Part shown: one piece after another, positions 1 through 9,300 of the stretch
Numbering within the stretch: the stretch's first letter is position 1
Layout: the number at the start of each line of letters is the position of its first letter
Origin: Polyangia bacterium
Lineage (GTDB): Bacteria > Myxococcota_A > Polyangia > Nannocystales > Nannocystaceae
Assembly: GCA_030429545.1 (NCBI GenBank)
Contig: JAUIFF010000001.1
Coordinates: 1,461,599-1,525,598, forward strand
Direction: 5' to 3'
Length of the DNA stretch: 64,000 bases
Program-made: the position numbers and the translations under genes
The notes under the pieces: model-generated
Told to the model about the DNA's origin: nothing
What the model saw: the letters and a program-made list of their open reading frames with translations, nothing else
The model's database searches: none

Positions 1-648
1 GCTGGCACCCCGCACGAGCCGATAAGCGGCCACAACCTCGACCTGTGGGGCCTGCGATTTTGTGCCACGTGTTTTGGCCTCGACGAGACCCAGCCGCTGA
101 TGCAGGTGTTTCGCCGTGTCCGGCTCGGTACCCTGCCTGTGGTTGTCATTCCAGCGCTGCGACGACCTCGCCTACTCGACCTGTTGGCCGACCTGCGGCG
201 GGAGCAATCAACTTCGACCCCCGAAACCCCACAGCTGCTTCGCAGCATGCTGCACCTCGTGTTGGCCGAAGTTCTCCGGGCCCAAAGTTACGAGCCGACG
301 ACCCCCGTCGACGCCACGACATTTGTCGCCGACGCGCTGGCATTTGTGCAGCGACGGGCACTCACGCCTATCTCGCTCAAGGATGTTGCGGCGGCCGTCT
401 GCCGTTCGCCGGCCCATGTGGCCGCGACGATCAAAAAAGCGACCGGGTACTCCGTCGGGGCTTGGATAACCTCGGCACGGGTGGCCGAGGCGGCGGCTCG
501 GCTACTGCATACAGATGCGGCGATCAGCGAAATTGCCATGCAGGTCGGTTGGCAGGACACGACCCACTTTATTCGTCAGTTTCGCAAGGCCCACGGCGTC
601 ACCCCGGCCGCGTTTCGCCGCACCTTTCAGCGTCGTCACGAACCGTAA
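1..648 (+). CDS. AraC-family transcriptional regulator (5' partial)
   Basis: The frame is open from the left window edge, so the gene starts outside the window; the first in-frame ATG at 100 is internal. About 110 residues of an undefined N-terminal region lead into a C-terminal AraC-type double helix-turn-helix (roughly the last 95 residues). It shows the typical order: a first HTH around LKDVAAAVCRSPAHV, then ARLLHTDAAISEIAMQVGW, then HFIRQFRKAHGVTPAAFRR, the hallmark of the second HTH. Members of this family bind DNA as activators or repressors. The visible N-terminal part does not look like a cupin sensor, so the ligand is unknown. It lies 66 bp upstream of the steroid-reductase-like gene on the same strand and might control it. 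Confidence 0.85.
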   Translation, partial: AGTPHEPISGHNLDLWGLRFCATCFGLDETQPLMQVFRRVRLGTLPVVVIPALRRPRLLDLLADLRREQSTSTPETPQLLRSMLHLVLAEVLRAQSYEPTTPVDATTFVADALAFVQRRALTPISLKDVAAAVCRSPAHVAATIKKATGYSVGAWITSARVAEAAARLLHTDAAISEIAMQVGWQDTTHFIRQFRKAHGVTPAAFRRTFQRRHEP

Positions 649-679
649 AACTGTGTACGCAAGCGAAATACCCTGTGTT

Positions 680-706
680 TTGAATCGGCGAAAGATTTTG
701 TATGCT
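680..706 (+). promoter_or_regulatory. Candidate promoter with -10 TATGCT eight bases before a GTG start
   Basis: TATGCT lies at 701-706 and a weak -35-like TTGAAT at 680-685 (15-bp spacer, short). Only eight bases separate the -10 from the GTG at 715, so transcription would begin at or very near the start codon (leaderless). Inference from spacing only. Confidence 0.4.
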
Positions 707-714
707 GGCGGCCC

Positions 715-1497
715 GTGTTTTACATCCCCGAGTTCAACGGTTCGCTCGCGCATTGGATGACCATCATCATCGCGTTTGCCTTCCCAGTCTTCTACGCGGC
801 AGAGGCAACTGGCTGGTTTAGCCTCGGCTACTCAAAGTTCGCGCGGCAGCAACAGCGCTACTCGGTCCCCTCGCGACTGGGGATGTTTTTGATCTACTTC
901 CCCGCCATTGTCATCTACCCGGCGGTGTACTACGGCGGCGGAGCTCCTGAGTCGACTTGGCACACGATTGCCATGGTGCTCGTGCTTGCCCACTTTGCCA
1001 AGCGCTGCCTCGAAACGCTCTTTGTCCACAAGTACTCGGGTGTGATGAACGGGTGGACGGTACTCGTGGTCGGCTCGCTGTACTCGACGCTCGCCTGGCT
1101 GCTGGCCGAAGTTGCCACCCACGATGTCACCCCCGAGCTGGTCGAGGCCGAGGGCTTTGAGGACCTGCTGGTTGTCGGGCTGGCGATATGGACAGTCGGT
1201 CAACTGCTCAACTACTGGCACCACCGGCTCCTCGCCAACCTGCGAAAGCCCGGTGAGACAGGCTACAAACTGCCCAGGGGAGGACTCTTTCGCTTTGTCG
1301 CCTGCCCCCACTACTTTGCCGAGGTCATTGCCTGGGTTGGCTACGCCCTATTTTTCCACCATATCTCCGGGGCGGTCCTCACCGTATTCATGGCCAGTTA
1401 CCTGATGGGACGCTCGCACAACACGGTCAAGTGGTACCGCAACAAACTTGGCGAGGTCCCCCCGGGCTGGCGGCGTATGATCCCGTTTATTTACTAG
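715..1497 (+). CDS. Steroid 5-alpha-reductase-like membrane enzyme
   Basis: This 260-residue polytopic membrane protein belongs to the 3-oxo-5-alpha-steroid 4-dehydrogenase / polyprenol reductase family. Hydrophobic segments lie near residues 15-35, 55-75, 80-100, 110-130, 155-175 and 205-235. The C-terminal third carries the family's NADPH-binding signature: HHRLLANLRKPG, then YKLPRGGLFRFVACPHYFAE, then the final WYRNKLGEVPPGWRRMIPFIY type ending. The family reduces an enone double bond of a steroid or of polyprenol with NADPH in the membrane. Start is GTG at 715, since the upstream ATG at 702 is out of frame. Nannocystineae are known sterol makers, so a sterol substrate is plausible but not shown. 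Its stop overlaps the stop of the convergent cyclase gene. Confidence 0.85.
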   Translation: MFYIPEFNGSLAHWMTIIIAFAFPVFYAAEATGWFSLGYSKFARQQQRYSVPSRLGMFLIYFPAIVIYPAVYYGGGAPESTWHTIAMVLVLAHFAKRCLETLFVHKYSGVMNGWTVLVVGSLYSTLAWLLAEVATHDVTPELVEAEGFEDLLVVGLAIWTVGQLLNYWHHRLLANLRKPGETGYKLPRGGLFRFVACPHYFAEVIAWVGYALFFHHISGAVLTVFMASYLMGRSHNTVKWYRNKLGEVPPGWRRMIPFIY

Positions 1498-3563
1498 CAG
1501 GCCGCGTCTCGTGGCCCCTCAATAAAATACATCTCAATTTCGCCGGCGTTTTTGGCCGTGATCCGCCCCCGGTAAACACCGGTAAACACCTGACTAACGG
1601 CGGCGAAGGTGGTTGCCGATACATTGATTTTTCCGGGTGTGCCGGTCGACTCCAGCCGCGAGGCGATATTGACGGTATCGCCCCAAATGTCATAGGCAAA
1701 CTTCTTGTTGCCAATCACGCCCGCCATCAACGGCCCCGTGTGCACGCCGACCCGCAGGTCCCAACACTGCTGCCCGGTTTGCGCCCGCGCGGCTGCGGTT
1801 TTGGCAATAAATGCCTGCATTTCCCAGGCCGCCCACACGGCATCGAGTGCATGGGTGTTGTTGGCAATCGGAATCCCCCCAGCGCACATATAGGCATCGC
1901 CGATTGTCTTGAGTTTTTCGAGGCCACGACGGGCGACGATTGCATCAAAGGCCGAGAAGAAGAAGTCGAGCTCGGCGAGTAAGTCCGCCGGCGACATCTG
2001 CTTAGCGATTTTTGTGAACCCGACAAAGTCGGTAAATAGCACGGTGACATTGTCGTAGTGGACCGGTTCGACGCGACCCGTGCGTTTGAGTTCTTCGGCG
2101 ACATCCTGGGGCAGGATGTTGCACAACAGTTGGTCGGATTTTTCCTGCTCACGTGCAAGGGCATCGTTGAGGCGTTGGAGTTCGTCATTTTTGGCCGCGA
2201 TCTGTTGGCGGGCAGCATCGATTTCTGCACTGATGGTCCGCATCATTCGCATTTGGTGGTCGCGGGTCTGCTCCAGACGCGTGCGGTAGACCTCGGAGCG
2301 GGCGAGTTTTCGCTGCAGGGAAAGGCTGTCGAGCTCGCCCGGATTGCCCTGGTCTGTCAGCTCGTTTGTATCAACAACTTTCTCAACATGGCTGTCGCCT
2401 ATCGCCCGCCCCGCCTCTCCAAGCAGCACGGTAATCATGGTTGCGTTGTGGAAAAATGCCGGACCACCCCGCGTGAGAGGGGCGATCTCGCCAAACGCGT
2501 AGAAGCCGGCAAACGGCACTGGGAGGTGCTTTTTTAGCAGTTCGCTGACCTGGGGGATGTTGGTCCCGAGCATCATTTTTCGCACCGCACACGAAAATAC
2601 GATCGACCCTACGGGCCCAACCTCAAGGGCTTCGACCACCTCTTCAATGGTTTTTTGTGTATCTGCAAGTACGTCGGGCCGGGCATACTCGCAAAGCTGA
2701 ACCTCGGCGCCATCGGGGATCGGCGCGACGTAGGTGAGAGCATGGCCCTCGACGTTGGCGAGCCCGCGCAGGTAAAAACGATCGCTGTTGCCATCGAACA
2801 CTGCGAGGGGGAACTCGCCGCTTGGCTCAAAGTGTTCGCCTAGGTAGTGACGGACAAACGCGAGCGCCGATTGACTGCCGATCTGCTCGACCCGGTTGCC
2901 GACCGTATGTGCACGTTCACGGGGGCCGACCGGACGCCAGGCATTGCTTACCCGCCACGCATATTGGATGGGGCCACGCACCAGCAACACGGCCACACAA
3001 TCGCTCAACAGGCGGTTGCCTGCGAACGCATGCACCCGGCGTGGCCCGTCGATCGGGAACGCCAACACCCCGCCAAAAATTGCACTGCCCGGGGCCCGAA
3101 GTTGGTTGAGAACATCCACCGGCGCGGCATTTTGACCAGACGTGCCATCGAGCCAAACAAGCGTCATCGACTCCTGGTCGCCGCCACCGTCATCGGCGAG
3201 CTGCGCACGTGCTTGTGACATTGCCATTCGGACAGCTTGCTCGGGGGCGCGTGCGAGGTTCGTCCCTGCGCCCACACCAAATCGCAACTGCTCGCTGGCG
3301 AACAACGTGAGAGTGAGGGAGTCTTCACTAAAACCAAACGCCGAGGACAGGTCGCCAGCCGATGTTCCACCGACAAATGCAACACCCGGTAGGTGCCGAC
3401 AAAGCGCAGCCAACACCGCCGCAGGATCGATAGCACCACTGAGCGTGGCGATGCCCACATTCGGGCGCGCACCTGCGAGTTGTAGAAGACAACGATCAAC
3501 AACCCGTTTCACCACCGCTTCGGGGTCGGACCCCTCGGCCTGACCAACGCCTACTTTGAGCAC
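1494..3563 (-). CDS. FIST-domain class III adenylate cyclase
   Basis: This 689-residue soluble protein has an N-terminal FIST domain (about 25-220), a FIST_C domain (about 225-370), a coiled coil (about 415-475) and a class III cyclase domain (about 495-680). FIST domains are predicted small-molecule (possibly amino-acid) sensors. The cyclase keeps the metal-binding Asp in LFTDFVGFT and in KTIGDAYM, the adenine-selecting Lys (EKLKTIGDAYM) and Asp (YDIWGDTVN), and the transition-state Asn/Arg in VNIASRLE, so it should make cAMP rather than cGMP. Start is GTG at 3563. It is transcribed away from the REC-LuxR/histidine-kinase pair, a natural partner in signalling. Convergent stop codons overlap the steroid-reductase gene at 1494-1497. 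Confidence 0.9.
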   Translation of the reverse strand: MLKVGVGQAEGSDPEAVVKRVVDRCLLQLAGARPNVGIATLSGAIDPAAVLAALCRHLPGVAFVGGTSAGDLSSAFGFSEDSLTLTLFASEQLRFGVGAGTNLARAPEQAVRMAMSQARAQLADDGGGDQESMTLVWLDGTSGQNAAPVDVLNQLRAPGSAIFGGVLAFPIDGPRRVHAFAGNRLLSDCVAVLLVRGPIQYAWRVSNAWRPVGPRERAHTVGNRVEQIGSQSALAFVRHYLGEHFEPSGEFPLAVFDGNSDRFYLRGLANVEGHALTYVAPIPDGAEVQLCEYARPDVLADTQKTIEEVVEALEVGPVGSIVFSCAVRKMMLGTNIPQVSELLKKHLPVPFAGFYAFGEIAPLTRGGPAFFHNATMITVLLGEAGRAIGDSHVEKVVDTNELTDQGNPGELDSLSLQRKLARSEVYRTRLEQTRDHQMRMMRTISAEIDAARQQIAAKNDELQRLNDALAREQEKSDQLLCNILPQDVAEELKRTGRVEPVHYDNVTVLFTDFVGFTKIAKQMSPADLLAELDFFFSAFDAIVARRGLEKLKTIGDAYMCAGGIPIANNTHALDAVWAAWEMQAFIAKTAAARAQTGQQCWDLRVGVHTGPLMAGVIGNKKFAYDIWGDTVNIASRLESTGTPGKINVSATTFAAVSQVFTGVYRGRITAKNAGEIEMYFIEGPRDAAC

Positions 3564-3569
3564 GCACCC

Positions 3570-3578
3570 AGTGTAACA
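3570..3578 (-). promoter_or_regulatory. Extended -10 (TGT-TACACT) six bases before GTG
   Basis: On the minus strand TACACT (3575-3570) is preceded by TGn and followed after six bases by the GTG at 3563. This is an extended -10 layout fitting a leaderless transcript for the FIST-cyclase gene. Confidence 0.45.
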
Positions 3579-3765
3579 GGCTTGGGCGTTGTCGAAGCCC
3601 CGCGCAACCCCTGCGCGACTTCACCACCGGACTTTGGTGGAGCGACTGCGGCTGGCGGTGTACCATCGCGATGGTACTGGCCCACAACCCTGATGCGCCA
3701 TCCCGGTAGGCTTTGATGTCGCTCCCCGGGGCCCATGCACGCTGCCTAGGTTACGGCAGAAGTCG

Positions 3766-4524
3766 ATGAACAGCGGTGAACAGCGCAAACAATCGGTGCT
3801 TGTCATCGATGACGATCCGAACAACCTCCAGGCCGTGTTGGATGTCCTCGATGCTTATGGGTTTGAAGTCGCTATCGCCCGCACCGGCGAGCGTGGGGTT
3901 GAGCGGGCCCAACGACTGCAACCCGACCTCGTGCTCCTCGACGTTGTGTTGCCGGGCATCGATGGCTACGAGGTCTGCCGAAGATTAACCAGCCATCCGC
4001 AAACCAGCTCGGTCCCGGTAATCTTTATGTCGGCGCTGCTAACCGAAGACGATCGGGTGCGTGGATTTGATGTTGGGGCGGTCGATTTTGTCAGCAAGCC
4101 GGTGGGTGAACGCGAACTTTTGGCCCGGGCCCGCACCCATTTGCAGCTCAGTGCCCTGCGTGCGCAGGTCCAGCGACTCGAGCAGGCCTGGGCTCACGAG
4201 CTCGCGCATCGGGAAACAACCGAACATGAACTCTTGGACATGCGGGAAACGATCGCCCGCCAATCCAGGCGAATTAGCGAACTCGAGTCCGCAGCACCCA
4301 ACAACGACAACAATCAAACACAGGTATTCGCCAGCCTGAGTGCGCGGGAGTTGCAAGTCACCCGCATGTTGGTGGCCGGCATGCCCAACAAGGCGATCGC
4401 CTTTGAGCTATCGCTTTCGCAAACAACCGTGAGTACCCATCGCAATCGCGTGATGGACAAGTTGGGCGTGCAGAGCCTGTCCGAGCTCATCAAGTTGGCG
4501 ATCCGGGCGGGGATTACTTCGTGA
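3766..4524 (+). CDS. REC-LuxR response regulator
   Basis: This 252-residue response regulator has an N-terminal receiver domain (about 10-125): acidic pair in VLVIDDDPNN, phospho-acceptor Asp in LVLLDVVLPG, conserved Lys in DFVSKPVGE. A coiled-coil linker follows (about 135-175), then a C-terminal LuxR/GerE HTH (about 188-250; SARELQVTRMLVAGMPNKA and TVSTHRNRVMDKLGV). It should be phosphorylated by the kinase encoded immediately downstream, whose GTG overlaps its stop by 4 bp (GTGA), implying translational coupling. The DNA targets are not visible. The coiled-coil linker between REC and HTH is longer than in NarL-type regulators. Confidence 0.92.
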   Translation: MNSGEQRKQSVLVIDDDPNNLQAVLDVLDAYGFEVAIARTGERGVERAQRLQPDLVLLDVVLPGIDGYEVCRRLTSHPQTSSVPVIFMSALLTEDDRVRGFDVGAVDFVSKPVGERELLARARTHLQLSALRAQVQRLEQAWAHELAHRETTEHELLDMRETIARQSRRISELESAAPNNDNNQTQVFASLSARELQVTRMLVAGMPNKAIAFELSLSQTTVSTHRNRVMDKLGVQSLSELIKLAIRAGITS

Positions 4525-6164
4525 ACCCCCAACAACCGCCATCGAGTTCGGCGCAGGAGCGCATTGACGCCCTGCTGCGAGCATCGCTCGATACAACCTA
4601 CGGACAAATCGCCCGGGTTGGATTTGGCTTTATCGCCGCGTTCATCGGCCTAGGCGTGGTACTCGGATTGTTCGCCGGCTCGCCGGGCCATTGGCAGGGG
4701 CTGGCGGTTCCAACCGCGATCGCCGTTATCTTTGGCTTCGGCTGGTGGCTCGCTCACCGCGACCAACTCACCCGGGGGTGGAGCTTTTGCTTGGGCTTTG
4801 CCGCCGCTTCGGTGCCAGGTCTGCACATTCTACTGTTGGGACTGTCTGACCCGCGGGCGCCTGCGGTCTACCTGTATAGCCCGGGGGTGTGGCTGTGGCT
4901 CATCATTGTGGTGACCGCTGGCATCATGCTCGACCGTCCCCTCGCCCGTGCACTCGGGGTTTACTGTGGGGTACAAAACCTAGTGTTGTTTTTGCTCGCC
5001 CGCACAAGCCTCGCCAAACTCCATGGCGACCCACTGATTATCGATAGTCTAACGAGTTACGAGTTTGCGATTGTGCGGTCAATCATGATCATGTGTATCG
5101 GGTTTATGGTGGGACAGCACGGCGTGATGCTGCGCGAGTTGATGCGACAGATCTTTGTTCGTCTCAACGAAGAGGAGGTGCGAAGCATTCGCCACGAGCT
5201 GGCACGGCAGCGGGCCGAGCAAACCAGTGAGGCAAAAAGTGCTCTGTTGGTCAGCATTGGTCACGAGCTACGCACGCCAGTTAACGCGACCATCGCCCAG
5301 GCACGGGCATTGTTGACAAACCCAACCCTCGAAGCACCGCTACGCGACGGACTGCGGGTGATTTGCGAGGGTAGCGAACACCTGCGGGGGCTGATTGACG
5401 ATGTCATGAACGTGTCGACGGCGGCCGAGCTCAACCCCCAACGTGTGCACATACGGGGACTTGTCCGCGATGTTGTCGCCCTCATGCGCCTGCGGGCCCA
5501 GGCCCGTGGCCTGCAACTGGGCGTCGAGTTTGCGCCAAAGGTGCCGCAGTGGGTTGTGGTCGACAGTAAGCGACTACGCCAAGTCCTGCTCAACCTCGTC
5601 GACAACGCTATTAAGTACACTGAGCACGGCGGCATTGAGGTTCGCGTGGAGCACGACTCGGCTGCTGAGGGCTCAACCCGGGTGCAGTTTTGCGTTTGTG
5701 ATACCGGCGTGGGTGTGGCTCCCGAGCAACTCGAGGCGATTTTCTTGCCGTTTGTCCAGGTTGGCAGCCGCGACCAGCCAAAGCGCGGTGCCGGGCTCGG
5801 GCTGGCGATCAGTCAACGCCTCGTGCGGCGCTTGGGCAGTCGGCTCGACGTGACGAGCGAACCCGGTGTGGGCAGCACATTTTGGTTTGAGGTCGAGTTG
5901 CCGCTGGCCGAGGGAGAGCAAGCCACGACCGCAAAACTGCCAAGTGGTCCCCACCCTTCGCTCGCCGACCTGCTGGCCCTCCAAGCGCTGGCCCGCGACG
6001 GTAAACTCAAACGCCTCGCAGAGCGTTTGCGGCAACTCGGCGTCGACGACCCGAACCTCTTGCCGTTTGTCCAAGCGATGACCGGGTGGGCCTGCGCGTT
6101 CGAGGATGAACTCATTGTCGAAGCACTCGACCAAGCGATCGCTACGGCCGGCTCAAGTCTGTAG
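4521..6164 (+). CDS. Membrane-bound histidine kinase
   Basis: This 547-residue kinase has five to six transmembrane helices in the first ~210 residues and no large periplasmic domain, suggesting intramembrane or envelope sensing. A coiled coil follows, then HisKA with the phospho-acceptor His in SIGHELRTPVNAT, and HATPase_c with N box NLVDNAIKY, G1 CDTGVGV and G2 GAGLGLAISQRL. A roughly 70-residue helical C-terminal extension after the ATPase domain is unassigned. The GTG start overlaps the stop of the cognate-looking REC-LuxR gene, so the two form a two-gene operon. The ligand is unknown. Confidence 0.92.
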   Translation: MNPQQPPSSSAQERIDALLRASLDTTYGQIARVGFGFIAAFIGLGVVLGLFAGSPGHWQGLAVPTAIAVIFGFGWWLAHRDQLTRGWSFCLGFAAASVPGLHILLLGLSDPRAPAVYLYSPGVWLWLIIVVTAGIMLDRPLARALGVYCGVQNLVLFLLARTSLAKLHGDPLIIDSLTSYEFAIVRSIMIMCIGFMVGQHGVMLRELMRQIFVRLNEEEVRSIRHELARQRAEQTSEAKSALLVSIGHELRTPVNATIAQARALLTNPTLEAPLRDGLRVICEGSEHLRGLIDDVMNVSTAAELNPQRVHIRGLVRDVVALMRLRAQARGLQLGVEFAPKVPQWVVVDSKRLRQVLLNLVDNAIKYTEHGGIEVRVEHDSAAEGSTRVQFCVCDTGVGVAPEQLEAIFLPFVQVGSRDQPKRGAGLGLAISQRLVRRLGSRLDVTSEPGVGSTFWFEVELPLAEGEQATTAKLPSGPHPSLADLLALQALARDGKLKRLAERLRQLGVDDPNLLPFVQAMTGWACAFEDELIVEALDQAIATAGSSL

Positions 6165-6167
6165 AAA

Positions 6168-6260
6168 AACTACGAACAGCTATCGAATAACTACGAGGGC
6201 GCCTTGGCACGTTGACACTAACATTTTGATTTTGTTGTTGTGGTCTGGCGTGAACTACGA
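6168..6260 (+). repeat. Three direct AACTACGA repeats upstream of the giant lectin gene
   Basis: AACTACGA occurs at 6168-6175, 6189-6196 and 6253-6260. The first two are 21 bp apart, two helical turns, as expected for cooperative binding of a regulator on one DNA face. They precede the -10-like TAGCAT at 6312-6317. A TTGACA at 6212-6217 lacks a good -10 at the right distance. Function is inferred. Confidence 0.4.
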
Positions 6261-6331
6261 CTTCTGAAGCGCTCACGCTCGGACATGTCCAATTGGTCAG
6301 TTTTTAGCGCGTAGCATGTGTGGCGAGGTAG

Positions 6332-9300
6332 ATGATGACATACAAGTTCGCGCCCGAACCCAACACCTGGTACGTTCTCAGCTTTGAACACAGCGAGATG
6401 GTCCTCGCCGTCGAGAGTGCTTCGACAGCTGACGGAGCCAACGTCTGTCAGCAGGTCTCCGATGGCTCACGCAGTCAACAGTGGTCGTTTGAGGAGGTCG
6501 AGGATGGCTGGTACCGGCTTCAGGCCCGGCACAGCGGCAAGGCCCTGGGAATCGCGGGGCAGTCGACCGAGGTCAAGACCAACCTTCACCAGTGGGAGGC
6601 CGACGATAGCCACAGCCAACAATGGAGTGTGACGGCCAGCGAGGGCGGCTACCTGCTGACGTCGCGGCACTCGGGCAACACCGTAACTGTTGCAGATGCA
6701 AGCACAGCAGACGGAGCCAATGTCTGGCAGGGGCGGGCCAAAACCAAGCCGCACCGGCGCGTGCACTTCACACCGGTTGTCGAGCCCGAGGTCAAGCGTT
6801 GGTACACCCTGGTGTTTGCCCACAGCGGCAAGGCGCTCGCCGTTTCCCAACTGACAAAAAACGCCGGCTCGCCAGTCGTGCAAGCCTCACTCGATGACTC
6901 CCCGCGGCAACAGTGGCGATTTGAGCATGTCGACGACTATTGGTATGAGTTGCGTGCCCGCCACAGCGACATGGCACTCGACGTGGCTGCTGCGAGCATC
7001 TACGACGGGGCGCCGATCCACCAATGGAGTGCTAACCACAACCAAAACCAGCAGTTTCGCCTCATCCCGACCATCGGTGGTTACCTGCTCAAGGCGCGCC
7101 ACTCCGGGCGGCTTCTCGACGTCGAGGATGCCAGCACGGCCGAGGGGGCGCGGGTTTTGCAGTTTGGGACCGAATCGTCGCCGAGCCGGCGAGTGACGAT
7201 AACTGGGCACCCCGACTCCACGGCATTTGTCCCCGAGCCAGGTGCATATTACTGCATCAGTTTTTGCCATAGCGGCAAGGTCCTCGATGTTCACCGCTGG
7301 GAACAGCAAAATGGTGCGAGTATCGTGCAATACGAGAACTTTGAAAACGCCAACCAACTGTTTAGCTTTGAGGAGGTCGAGACGGGGTGGTACCTGATCC
7401 GCGCGCGCCACAGCGGCAAGGTTCTCGACGTTGTCGACAGCTCGACCAAGGCGGGCAGGTACATCGAGCAACGCACCGCTGACCCGAGTAAACACAGCCA
7501 GCAGTGGAAGGTGGTTCACGGGGGCAAGGGCGATGCCTATGCGATCCGTTCGCGTCACGCCAACCTGGCGCTGGCTGTCGAAGGTAGCTCGCTCGAGGAT
7601 GCCGGCAAGGTCGAACAACGCGGCACCGGTTACCAACAACAGCAGCGCGTGCACATCACCCGGGTGTGCGGGGCGTTGCCCGACAGTCCATCACAAGTCT
7701 TAAGGTTCAGCTCGGGCGATGAACCCGTGCGGCTGCCTCCTTCAACCCTGACCAACAAAAACGGCACCCTGACGGTCGAGTTGTGGCTACGCCCCAACGC
7801 CCATACCGGGACCCAAACACTCGTCGAGGTCGGCGACCGCAAGCACAAAAAAAGCCTGGTGCTGCAGCGTCGCGACAACGACATTCGCCTGCTCTACCAC
7901 CATCGCAACTTCGACGCGAACGAGATTATCATCACCGCCACAGATGCGATCGAGAAGAATGTATGGACACATATTGCCGCGAGGATGTCGTTTTCGCAGG
8001 GTGTCAACGGGCGCGAGGGCAAGGCTCGCTTGTACGTCGACGGTGAGCAGGCGGCGTCGGCAGATGGCTCGGGGAACAGTTGGCTCGAGCCCGATCCCGC
8101 CGGGACATTGCTGGCTTCACGGGTCCTCGGAGAATGTACAATCGGAGGGCGACGCGATGGTTCTGAGGTGTTTCGCGGCAAGGTGGCCGAGGTTCGCTAC
8201 TGGTCCGAGCCGCGGTCGCAGTCGGATATCGCCAAGTACAAAAACAGTCGACTACGGGGCGATGAGGACAACCTGGCGGCCTACTACCGGTTCGACAAAA
8301 AGGTCGATGGCCGGATGCTCGACAGCAGTTCCAAGCAGCGTCACGCGATTGCCGGAGCTGGCACACAGCTGGGGACCGTGCACGAGTTGGCATTGCCATC
8401 GACGACCGCGGCCGGGATTCGCACGCGTTCCAAGCTGACCCGCGAGTGGTTGCCGAAGGCCGTGTTTGACGAGGACATGTGCACTGTCTTGGCCGAGGGC
8501 TACGGCGACCTCGCGGGGATCGAGTCACTCACGGTCGATGACATCGGCAAAACCTCGGGAGACCGGGTTGAGGCGACTGTCTACCAATTGACACTCGAAC
8601 CCCACGATGCCAACGGTGTCCCCCGCGGCGAAGGTTTGATGCGTGTCGATTTGGTCGCCGACCAGGTCGTGATTGTCGACAACGATGCCGGCGAGCCGCG
8701 GTTGGAAATCTGGGAGTCGGGCAAGCACCCGGTCCGCATTCCCGAGTCAGGGCGAGTACGCCTGCGGTTTGTCGCCACCGGCCCGACCTGCGCGATGTTC
8801 TACGCCCGCCATGCCGCGATGCCCGACAGCGTGCGGTGTGCCATCTACCCCGACGAGGGCAACAGCGCATCGATGCTCCAGGTCACCGGCGATGACTTGG
8901 CCGAGCCGGCCGACGGGCGAACCTCGCCGATCCCACCCGAGGACATGAGCGAGCCGGATGCAAAAATACGCAAGAAAAACCGGGACAACGACGCCAAAAA
9001 AGTCGCGGCGATGATCCACAAATTGGCCCGTGTCGGCGCCCCGTTGGAGGCTTTGGCCGAATACGACGAGGCCAACCAAAGTGCCGGCAGCGGTGGGTTT
9101 TGGAGTGATCTAGAGGAGGTTTTTGAGGACCTCAGCGACACTTTCGACGACCTCGACGACGCCGCCGAAGTGGTCTGGGACGCAGCCAAGGATGCCCGTA
9201 GTTTTGTCGCCGACAACTTGGACGAACTGTTGGCCGAGGCCAAACAAGTCACGCCGCGGATGGGTGTGCGGGCCATTCGCGAAAGCATGAGCAAGGCCAT

